Shown piece by piece: positions 1 to 9,180 of a stretch of 64,000 nucleotides of DNA. The translations under genes and the position numbers were made by a program. Below the pieces are notes generated by a model that was not told the DNA's origin, did no database searches, and worked only from the letters and a program-made list of their open reading frames with translations. Within the stretch, counting starts at the first letter, position 1. Each line of letters opens with the position of its first letter. Source of the DNA: Blasia pusilla (Eukaryota; Marchantiophyta; Marchantiopsida; Blasiales); contig CM114275.1 in the NCBI GenBank assembly GCA_050084515.1, positions 15,810,001 to 15,874,000 of the forward strand, written 5' to 3'.

Positions 1-1379
1 ACATGAAGGTGAGAATCTGGAATATCAGAAACCAAATGACAAGTGAAAGCAGCAATTGTACACGAATATGGGGCTCTTTTAAGCAAGGCTGTTGAGAATT
101 GTGTAGGCCATCAACCCACCGGAAGGCCCACTCGAATTTTTGATACACAATGACCAGCTGCTTCGTAGGCTTTTTTGTAGTTCTCCACAATGTCAGAGAT
201 GCTGTGAAAAGAAAATTGGTACCTTCAGCAACTTCAGAAACACGTCTGGTCTAATGACTCTCTTTAGGTGCCTTAAAAGATTCGTTCAGTCTCCAGGACT
301 TCTGGAGAGGTGGAGACAATTGACCCAATCGTGGAACGTTTTCTGACAGTTGCCTTGTACATTGAATAGTCACTTGGACTGCTGAATCTAGTCCGTGTAG
401 TGGTCTGATCAATCCAACAATGATTGTTCTGAGTGACTTGTTCATCCTACGACAGAGCTTTCTTCTCAAGTTTTTACCTGTTGAATGTGATGTCCTTGTT
501 CATAAGATCAGGCTGACGGCTGATGCCAAAAGCACCAAACTTGTCACCATATTGAACTAGAAGAACAATATGCTGAAACACCTGCTCCATTCACACTTTC
601 TGTAAGTGTATTATTATTGCCTTAACCATCTTCCTGTAGACAGCCACCTCCCAAAGATTGGAATCAGAACACACTCTGACTCTATGGAGGAACACCTTGC
701 GCAGATTGATGCTGGAAGAGAATTTTTGAGTCAGGCTGAGTAAACTGGATGCTTCGCAACAGCCAACCTACTCATGATGGTTTATATGGAGGGAGAAACC
801 CTTCCTGTTAGCGACTTTTCAACTTCCAGTAGCTCAAATATCCCACTGGAATAAGGTAATTTTTATTTCTGTCGAAGATCTTGTCAAAAGATTTCATTCA
901 TCACTGCAACTTTGGTTTCTGGGCATGGCCACCCACAAAATCAATCCTGACAACTTCGAATACTCACATAGGTGTTTAAAACAGGAGACAGATATGCTCA
1001 CCTGTCCATCCAAGGTTGTTCTAAACCCCAGGGGAATGCGGTCACAATCTGTGATACCAGCCTGAATCAAAAAAACATTATCATGAACGAGTCTCATGCC
1101 ATTCTACAGGATCCCAAAACTTTGGTCCATGATGGCCCGAATTCTTTGGGCCTTCTCCTCACATCAAAGCGAAGTAAAGACCTCTTATAGAACTTGATCC
1201 TGAGAATGTCAACTCACCGTTAAATACAGCGCAAGAAACACGGCCTCAACGCACTTGATGGGCTGGGGTGAATATATGATCTGAGACATCACATATGTAG
1301 ATTGTCCCATGAGCACAAAACTCTCTGAACATGTGACATGCACTACAGACTTGCTTAATAAAGTAGAGCTGGACTGAAG
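1..1379. other. No recognisable gene
   Basis: Both strands have only short open frames with no family resemblance. The text is neither strongly AT-rich nor simple-sequence. It may be degraded transposon sequence or untranslated and intronic sequence of a gene outside the window. Confidence 0.4.
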
Positions 1380-1705
1380 AGGCTAGCCACTTAGAAGCAG
1401 ATCTTAGCCACACTTTATATCGAAATAGGGACCTTTCGGCCTACAGCGAACAACATACCATTATTGCAGTGTCCACTCTGGTGAGTGGACAGCCTTGCTA
1501 CTAAGAAGCAGGCCACTGGTGGATCTCACACCAAAACAGGGACTTTCAACCTAAACTGAACAACACACCATTCATGCAGTGTCCATAGTCCTCCACTAAA
1601 CAGCCCAGCTACTCAAATGTAGGTCTCTGGGAGGCCTCACATCAAAACAGGGACTTTTCAGCTCAGACTGAACGACATGCTTACCATTCTTGCAGTGTCC
1701 ATGAT
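1380..1705. repeat. Three-copy tandem repeat, 111-bp period
   Basis: The phrase AGGGAC(T)TTTC, followed by CTGAACRACA and ending in TGCAGTGTCCA, recurs three times. Its GGGAC core lies at 1428, 1539 and 1650, so both periods are 111 bp. Each unit also contains an 'AGCAGGCCACT / TAGGTCTC' stretch and a CTCACA(T/C)CAAAAC stretch. The copies have diverged by point changes and small indels. No open frame spans the array. I do not know its function. Confidence 0.75.
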
Positions 1706-1958
1706 GCGAGATAAAGGTCGGAGCTTGTGCGTGTTGAAGTGCGTTTCAGGAGTTTGCTTGTACTCGAATGCACTGAGGAACTGTACTCCAGCCAGCAGAA
1801 ACGTTCATGAGCCAGACACATTCAAGCAATCCCCTGCACTGTTTGCTCTACTGCTTACAGTGAGAGACAGAGAGACACCAAAAGCAAAAACTCTGGAGCT
1901 CAATCACTTGCTCTTTTTAAGGTGATAACTCTTTACATCAGCATGCCCAGCAAGTCCC

Positions 1959-1981
1959 TCCTCCTCCTCCTCCTCGTCGCA
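1959..1981. repeat. CTC-rich trinucleotide microsatellite
   Basis: A run of CTC triplets (about six, with the end degenerating to GTC). Confidence 0.8.
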
Positions 1982-2020
1982 TCTTTGATTACTAAGCCAG
2001 TCACTTTTTTTCATAACTAC

Positions 2021-2293
2021 TCAAATCCATGCAAGCAATGAGAGAGAAGAATGAGCTGCGACGTTTCTTCGCACCTGTTTGACGGCTCTCAACTTCGCTC
2101 GTGGTGTGAGTCGATCGAAGTTCGCGGGCAAGGTGGGCTTCTCGGATTTCGAGGAGGGCTCGCAGACCACCACATGCTTCGTCTCCGAGGTTTTCTCACC
2201 GTTGCTCGAGACTCGCACACAATCACGGACGCTCGGCACCACCACCTGCCACGGCTTGGATGTAGGCAGACGACGATCCATACAAACGGTCAT
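2021..2293 (-). CDS. Putative uncharacterised exon or small protein
   Basis: A 90-codon open frame begins MTVCMDRRLP and has protein-like composition: a Ser/Glu/Lys-rich middle, then a basic segment containing RLTPRAKLRAVKQ. A GTGCGA donor lies directly after the codons for AVKQ, so the true exon could end there and the rest be intron. I recognise no domain. An overlapping plus-strand frame (2051-2407) is His- and Arg-rich and looks like a shadow. Nothing in the neighbourhood confirms expression. Confidence 0.3.
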   Translation of the reverse strand: MTVCMDRRLPTSKPWQVVVPSVRDCVRVSSNGEKTSETKHVVVCEPSSKSEKPTLPANFDRLTPRAKLRAVKQVRRNVAAHSSLSLLAWI

Positions 2294-2407
2294 GCTCGAG
2301 ACAAGAGCCAGAAGCTATGGCCATACAAGTTCCCCAAGCATTTCAAAACTGTGAAGCCACAGCATTCTGAATCCTCCAAGCAAGCTCTTGACAACCCATC
2401 ACTCTGA

Positions 2408-4193
2408 CAGTAAAAAATCGTCGGTTTGCTTTGAGAAAACCCTCATAAACAAGAGTACGCAACCATTATGATCCGGGGCGATGGTCGCTTACTGAATTGG
2501 CTATGGTGGCACCGTGGGGCTGCAGTCCATCAGAATCGAGAAGAGGTGAGATGCGTGACACCGGGGATGATTGGCGCGATAGAGCATGAAGCGAACCCAG
2601 CCCTGTAAATTTGGGAAACGATGCTTCCACTCCCCTAGAGCTTCCTCGAGAGGCACGGATTGCACTGCTCCAACCACAAGGACACAACATAAACTAAATA
2701 TCAGATAAGACTAAAGAACGACAATATCTTCGCAATCGTCTCAGTAGATATCTATCTCACGGTGGAGCGCGGATGGCGGCAGCCCTGGCCGTGCCCACAA
2801 GAGAGGCCCCTTAGAAGATGGAGCCCTGCAGAGTCTACACAATTTCTAGAGCGCAGCCTCATACACGCGCTGATGACACAACCGATCCTTTGCGATGAGA
2901 GAGATCATACTGATAAGCATCTGCTTGTAAAGCCTGATAAGCGGACAGATCAGCAGCCAGATGGTGGTAGTGCATCCTCTCTCAGACATCCTGAAGCCTT
3001 CAATTCGTGCCAATCTTCTCACGGAAAGGTTTGAACAGAAAATCTCGCAAGAGAGCAAACGGAATTGGGCGCCCCCAGAGCAACGCCAGAACTCAAACAG
3101 GCTGAGGAAGCTTGATCGCTAGCACCAGTGGAGAACTAGAGAGGAGGTTTTGCAAATAAGGCGGCCGTGGCGGCGAGAACTTGGGACGCCCTCTGGTCAG
3201 TGCACAGCTACTAGCTTATGACAAGACGTGGGATCGCCTTCAAAGAGACGGTGAAATCTTTCCCGGGCGAGACAGCGCAGTGGGCAGAGGAGCTTCGTGC
3301 GCTATTTACTTCCCACAACAGCATCGATCACATGCTTTCCGTATGCAGAAATGGCATGTGGTACGATTCTCGTGAGAAAATTGCGTCCCTCTACAGGCCC
3401 ATTCGCAGCCGCCCATACGCACGCAACGCTTCGCTGCAGCTTTGATCGCACGTTGGGATTTGATTGTACGTTGTTGCTGCGTACATGACTGAAATTGGGA
3501 AAATCAAGGACGATTTCAAAGCACAATTCAATCATCCGTCGCCATCGCAATCAGAAACTCCCCACAACTTTCTTACGATGTGGTGAAATTGGGAGCGAAA
3601 TTCGGACGAAGACGAACCTCACTGCTGTGGAGCGCGATGGTCTGAGTGGACTGGCGTGGAAGTCAGCTGCCTTGGAGCAAACCTCCAACGTCGCGTTGGA
3701 ATCCATGCTCACACAGATCTTCCTTTCTCGCTAATTCTCGAGTCGTGCACCGATGAAGAGCGACCCAAACGCGCTTGAGACCAAGAACGCAGAGTTGAGC
3801 CTCCGCGGCCAGACTCATAGCTGATCGAACATCGGCAGCGCGGCTCTCGCGTCAGCCATCCAATTCACCGCGAGCGCACGAGTCCACTCCACTCCGTCGC
3901 GGTAATGGGTCAAAACGAGGTCTCGAATTCGAATCCGCAATGATCACCAACTACTTAGGGGCAGAGGTGGTGCTGCCTTCACAGCACAGAGGAACAAGAG
4001 CATCACATTTACACAGTTCCAGGAAATCCGTCACTCACTCACCTCATCAATACAAAAACTGTGCGCTCACAGGAGCGCTATGACAAAGATCGTCAAACTC
4101 CTATCAGCTACTACAGCGCAACAAACACTCGCCTCGCCCTCTCTCCTCCCACTCCCTCGCTCCCACCGTAATCCAAGAAATTTTACAACACCC

Positions 4194-4195
<2 letters not shown>
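2408..4195. other. No recognisable gene
   Basis: Mixed-composition DNA with overlapping short frames on both strands and none longer than about 90 codons. No splice-consistent chain or known domain was seen. Confidence 0.4.

Positions 4196-4198
<3 letters not shown>

Positions 4199-4232
<34 letters not shown>
4199..4232. repeat. (CT)n microsatellite
   Basis: About 17 uninterrupted CT dinucleotides followed by a short GT-rich degenerate tail. Long CT tracts are common in plant 5' UTRs and promoters, but no downstream gene could be tied to this one. Confidence 0.95.
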
Positions 4233-4238
<6 letters not shown>

Positions 4239-5447
4239 CTCTGTGTGAGTCGCGAAGTTCGAAGGAGAGACTCCGATTTTCCGCAGAAGAGAGATTGCAA
4301 ACGCCGAGAGAGCGAACGACAGCGGTTCCGCCGCCGAAGAAGGAACACAGAATTTTGAATCACACGTCTTCAACTCCACAATCCACACCAAATTAGACCA
4401 TGCGAAGCGAACGAACAAGTGCGCAATCGTTCCTCTCTTCCTTTTTTTCGTTTAGTTTCGTTCCGTTTCGTTTCGTTTTCATGCGGCATCCGTCTGTCTT
4501 TCTGCGCCCCCCGACCCCCCCCCCCCACGTGCCCACGGCTCTTCGAGAGATATCCGAATATCGGAATCTAGCGGTTACCAAATGTTTTATCCATCGGTGT
4601 TTACCTTGTTGTTCTCCCCGTCCACACTCCACGGCGACCCCACTTCGGAATCTGGTGGTTAGAAGCGTCTTTATCCTCCGGTTCCGAGAAAACCTCTTGA
4701 ATTTTCCAAATATCTGGTAGACTTTTAGAGAAACCGATGGTGAATCGCTTCGGTCCGGTGGTGAACCGGAGATGTATTACGAAAATATACTGGGGATGTG
4801 AGGCTTTTACCGAGACGGTTCGGGTCTTCACTTTCACCGCGACTTTTGCAGGATGGCCGGGTTCGCATGGACCCCACTCGGCCGTCACAGAACCCGTTGG
4901 CTTTCCTGGGCTCCCGTCCGGGTGGCGAGCGGCACGGGATCACTGATATGGGCGACTCAAAATCTGCCCTTAAATTTGTGGCCGTAAGAGGAACTTTTCG
5001 TTATATATATATATTTAGTTTATTATCTTTATGCAAAATATCAGCTGAAAGAAGATATCCTCTTTCCATGGACTAGTAAGATGCCTGTGAATGCACGGGA
5101 AATAAAAAAGTGTTTGGCTAGCGTGTAGCTCGTGAAAGAAAGAGATTAATGATGTTATATATAAATTCTTCTTTTTTTTTTGCTACCAGTAGCCTGTGAA
5201 ACATTTTTTCTGTCCAATTGCCACATGTCAAGCATAGAGGTGATTGCTAATGAAAAAGGCACTCTCTCATAATAATAAAGATTAGGACCATCATTGCTTG
5301 GAGGTACCCAAATGGCTGAACTATTGCAACTTGGAAATTGAGTCATCCTATTAACAAGGAATGGGTATGCCATTAATATTTATCATAAAAGTTGTGGTGT
5401 TGTTGGAGAGAGGTGGTGGCTTTAGGAAATGTTGGACAGAAAAAACA
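4233..5447. other. No recognisable gene; poly-C run and TA run
   Basis: Contains a C-rich tract near 4508-4526 and a (TA)n run near 5003-5012. Frames on the two strands overlap without any family signature. Confidence 0.4.
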
Positions 5448-5662
5448 TCTATATTATTATGGGAGAGTGTCTTCTTGATTTGCAAACACCTCTCTGTTTG
5501 ACACTTGACAATTGGGCAGCAAGTGTCTCATAAGCTACGGGCAGCAAAAATGTTTTAATTTGTGTGCAGCATCATTAATTCCTTCCCTTCACATGCTATA
5601 CGCTAACAAATGCTCTTTAAACACTTTTTTATTTTTCGTGCATAACACGAACACCGTACTAG
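5448..5662 (+). mobile_element. Nonautonomous Helitron, copy 1
   Basis: It starts TCTATATTATTATGGGAGAG, the classic plant Helitron 5' terminus. It ends in CTAG preceded by a short hairpin (CGTGCATAACACG) about 10 nt upstream, and it sits between a host A and T as Helitrons do. There are no coding frames. Its CTTCTTGATTTGCAAACACC core and GAATTTGTGTGC-like middle are shared with copies at 5663, 19348 and 29948, so this is one short (160-220 bp) family. Confidence 0.75.
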
Positions 5663-5833
5663 TCTATATTGTTCACACACCTTCTTGATTTTCCAACGCC
5701 TCTCTATTTGACACATGGTAACTGGACAGCAATAAATGTTTCTCATACTACGGGCAACAAAAAATAAATTTTGAATTTGTGTGTGGTGTGGTTAGTTCCT
5801 TCACTTCCGTGCATGGCACAAGTTATACGCTAG
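5663..5833 (+). mobile_element. Nonautonomous Helitron, copy 2, head-to-tail with copy 1
   Basis: It begins TCTATATTGTTCACACACC at the first base after the CTAG of copy 1. It ends CGTGCATGGCACAAG ... CTAG at 5830-5833, again followed by T. The CTTCTTGAT core and ACGGGCA(A/G)CAAAAA are shared with copy 1. The start at the T following the previous element implies insertion at the AT junction created by copy 1, or rolling-circle transfer of a dimer. Confidence 0.72.
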
Positions 5834-7300
5834 TGTTAAAATATATTCATTGTTTGTGCAAATGACTGAAAGCATTGTAGTATTAATTCTATTTGTGAAT
5901 CGTTGGATGTGATAGATTCCAGACCCCTAGTTCAAAGTTATTTGGCCAATGCTTGGATTAGTTTGGTAACATTTAATTAGTAGCATTGAAATACCTTTGC
6001 GTGCGCTGATGTGAACTTGCATTGCACATTTTATCCCATGAAAAAAGATTTTTTGTTGCAGCATGAGTTTCAATAAGACCACACTGGTTAGCATGTGTAC
6101 GAAAATATTTTTTAAATGATTGTATTTTTCATTTCAAAATTTAAATAGATTTTTCTTAAATCTTACAAGAGTAGCAATATACCACTCTTCTAAATGATTC
6201 ATCTAGATTTTGAAATAAGATCTTACTCCCCTAAATAATTCCATCCTTCCAAAGAAGTTCGAACAAGATTCAATCCTCCCCTTCAATCCTCCCACCAAAA
6301 TAATACCCATTAATTAAATCATTAGTTAATCTTAAATAATGAAATTTCCCTCTTTTGTCCAAATTCATTTTTGCTTCCAAAAATATCATGTGTGAATTAA
6401 AAAAGACAAAATTACAAACATGTACCTATTTTATCTCATTATCTCCCAATTTTGTCTTATTGTGCATATTGGATCTCCAGTTATAGATAGTCAACAATAT
6501 ATGGAACCAATTAATTGAAACGTGCAAAGTGGCATACATAAGTTGACACACACTAAAATAAAATGCAAGTGTTTCCTATACTCTAGTCATTATGGGAACA
6601 TGATAAGCATATACTTTGGTATGAATGGCACTAATCCAGAGTTATAAGCATGCTCCGAGTATTGAAGTTTCTAGGCAAATTGTGTGAAAAGGAAGCTTAT
6701 AGAGCACATTTAGAATAAGAATGTATCCATAGGAGCCACATAGCTTTGTGCAAATTTCTGCAAAAGGCCCTACTTTGAAAGCAATCTACTTTACTACAAT
6801 CTTCTTCACCACATTCCCCAAGGCAAATATCATAGCACCTATGAACTCCTTGAAAATAGTTTTATCATGCCATTGTGCAAGTCCCTAATGTACAAAGGCC
6901 GTGAGAATTGAATGTGCATGATACAACTTTTCTTTCATGTCAACAACATCTGCCATATTAAAATCTATATCCTTAGCCTAGGAGTCTACATGATGCTTAG
7001 GTGCTCATAAATTTCCCCGTATTTGTAATCCAATACCTCAATGTTTTTTATGATTACCACATAGATATGCATGGGAACGTTGTTATGCATGTAGATCCCA
7101 TGGATGGTTGATGGTAATGGTAACTCCTCTTTGACGTTATGAGTGGAGAGACGATGCCTCTTGAGTTTACGCAACGTTGCAAAGCCAACTTCCACTACAC
7201 GTCTACTACGTTGCAAAGGAGTCAACAACTCAATATCATGTATAGGTGGATGCCTAACAATCCGTAGGATTAAAAATTGGAAAATGGAGGCTTCAAACTT
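5834..7300. other. AT-rich stretch without genes
   Basis: Strongly AT-rich with frequent stops in all frames. I see no coding region, RNA gene or clear repeat family here. Confidence 0.5.
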
Positions 7301-8742
7301 TGTCGTGCGAATCCACATCATCATACAACATACATCGCTGACAGATCATACTCAGATACCAACATAACAAAGACGAGAGCATCCACAAACACAAGTGTAC
7401 CACAACTGAAATCCGTGAAAGACCTACTGTCATAAAACACGTATAGAATCACATACAATCGAGCCAAATCCACTCCACGATGGGAGAATCTAGGTCGAAG
7501 CTTGCAAGAACCACCATAGCCAAGAGCTCTTCTCACTACCAAGGCTAACTCCCAACACAACAGGCTCAACTCAAAGAACTAATTGTTCTTTGAGTGCACT
7601 CCACACTATATATGTCGTGCGCCTACTCTTCTTGAACGTTAATCTTGTTTGTTGCGGAAGCGTGCGTTCAGTAGGTCACGCTCTCAACGCTGATCTGCAT
7701 CCAAACACGCACTTCGGTTAGTCGGGTCTTGGATCAATCAGCGGGATTACTCTCCGAGTTCTCGTCTCGGACTCTCTCTTCAAGCTCAACCTTCCTAGTT
7801 TCGCGGTTTCCAACACGGGCAAGTCTCGAAAGACTTGGGACAGACTTTCTGGTCGGTTCGGGAACTGAAAACGGCGTTCGCGCCTAAGCGGTTCCAATCT
7901 GTCCGATGAACATCCAATGAGTTCCTCACCAAGACTCGCACGAAGTGAATCTCGGGTTAGAATCCAAGTGTGGCGTACAAAGTCCACTCCCTTGGATCAG
8001 GTTTGGGTTTCGGGTTTCCGCGCCAAACTCCCGTTTCATCCCGTGCCTCTGAAACGCCGTTTGGCGCCCAAAGTGGGGTTTCGTTTCCCGAGACATCTCA
8101 GAGAAGGTACTCCCCTTACTAGTACTTCTGGGGATCTCCGGGGCCCCTACATTTAGGAAAGACACCGGGCCCTCCATTGGCCCTCAACCCGATTGCTCTC
8201 TAAATAGTTTTCGGCCAATATCTCAGCCTGTACTTATGCGTTTGCTGAGATCTTTGGTGCGTTGGAAGCGTCTCAAGATCAGCTTTCCAACGCGCCCTTA
8301 CTTGTCCCAAACGCATCTTGGAGCTCAACGTTATGGTCCTAAACACAGTCAGATTCTCCCAAACGCTAGTCATGTTCCAAACTGGTTCTCACCTCTTTGG
8401 CAACCAACCTCCAAGACTCAACTCATCTCAAGTCTCGGCTCGCGTTTGGTCTAGGTTTCCTGGTCGCGACCACTAACGCATGAAACGCACACCTCTGTTC
8501 CACGTTTCGTCTCTTAGACTTTTCCAAGAGACTCTTCCAAACGCCTCTCCAAAGCGCAAACCTCGCGGCGTGAGTTCCTTTGAGTTCTGATGTTTCGCTT
8601 GGCGCGTATTTGGTGTTGTTTGGTTATGAGGGTCGCGACAATATCCTCCAACCGCATCTCTACCTAGACACTACGGCCCTACATAAGGTATGGCCTCTAC
8701 TAGCACACTATACTCTACGACATAATCCGTATGGTCATGACA
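7301..8742 (-). mobile_element. 3' LTR of Ty3/gypsy element 1 (A2-B2), interrupted by a solo LTR
   Basis: Read on the minus strand it begins TGTCATGACC (at 8742) and ends GCACGACA (at 7301), so it has TGTC...GACA termini. The terminal 107 bp (7301-7407, the tail or B2) is repeated at 8745-8851. The body (A2) matches the 5' repeat at 14429-14795 in two blocks: 7408-7612 to 14429-14634, and about 8651-8742 to 14703-14795. Removing the nested solo LTR (7613-8640) leaves about 414 bp. The body also holds a strong hairpin, ACTCAAAGAAC ... GTTCTTTGAGT (about 7571-7596). Confidence 0.8.
7613..8640 (-). mobile_element. Nested solo LTR of a related family
   Basis: A 1028-bp segment with TGTCG...CGACA termini interrupts the LTR of element 1. 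The flanks read ATATA (7608-7612) and ATATC (8641-8645), and the uninterrupted paralogous site near 14,625-14,634 reads ATATC. This supports a 5-bp target duplication with one mutation. The minus-strand terminus GCGCACGACA matches the LTR ends of elements 1 and 2, so it belongs to the same broad lineage. It contains no internal coding region. Confidence 0.72.
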
Positions 8743-8744
8743 GC

Positions 8745-8851
8745 TGTCGTGCGAATCCACATTGTCATACAACATACATCGCTGACATACCATACTCACA
8801 TACCTACATAACATAGACGAGAGCATCCACAAACACAAGTGTACCACAACT
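8745..8851 (-). repeat. Extra copy of the LTR tail (B1) next to the 3' LTR
   Basis: This 107-bp segment is a near-copy (about 8 differences) of the last 107 bp of the LTR at 7301-7407. On the coding strand it is preceded by a purine-rich tract AGGGAGGCGAG and separated from the start of the 3' LTR by only two bases (GC). Element 2 has the same arrangement at 59371-59496. Confidence 0.85.
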
Positions 8852-8866
8852 CGCCTCCCTAACTGG
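8852..8866 (-). promoter_or_regulatory. Polypurine-tract-like sequence of element 1
   Basis: On the coding strand TTAGGGAGGCGAG lies directly before the B1 tail. Its upstream context, GGGAGTTAGAGGGACC, is conserved in element 2 (GGAGTTAGAGGGACTT, ending in TAGGGGGCGA). Its position and purine content fit the plus-strand priming site. Confidence 0.5.
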
Positions 8867-9023
8867 CGGTTAGGTCCCTCTAACTCCCAGGTAGCCCTAT
8901 ACATCTACTACATGCTATACACCTTCGTGGGTGCACGAATCAGAAGGCCTGGTGCTTGGTTTCCCCATCGTTAGTCGCACATCTGTAATCCATATCATGC
9001 AAAGATCAAGTCATCTACCTCTC

Positions 9024-9180
9024 CTAAGTACATCGAGGACAAACCCACCTTCCAATAGGAACAACATCCATTCGTGGAGTCGAACACATCATGTGCCAAC
9101 CCCTAGAACACCGATCATACACCAACATATGGGCTGCGTTACCAGCAGACCCACACAACATGCACCTCAAGCTAGCACGT
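9024..9180 (-). other. PHD-finger-like C-terminus of element 1 Pol
   Basis: The last 50 or so codons contain CMLC, then VYDRCSRGWHMMC, then W-V-CPRC and a stop. This is the C4HC3 spacing of a PHD finger with one cysteine of the second pair replaced by Tyr. Element 2 keeps that cysteine (VCDGC). PHD fingers bind histone H3 tails; use in choosing the integration site is my inference. Confidence 0.7.

Noticed and set aside
2051-2407. 118-codon plus frame opposite the minus-strand exon candidate
   Set aside because: His/Arg-rich and antisense to a frame with more natural composition; no supporting motif.
7407-8848. Alternative LTR limits starting right after the purine tract (TGTGG...TTTCA)
   Set aside because: It fits the purine tract and primer site, but solo LTRs at 7613-8640 and 17095-17533 show that inserted copies end in TGTC...GACA. 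Kept only as part of the split-repeat argument.
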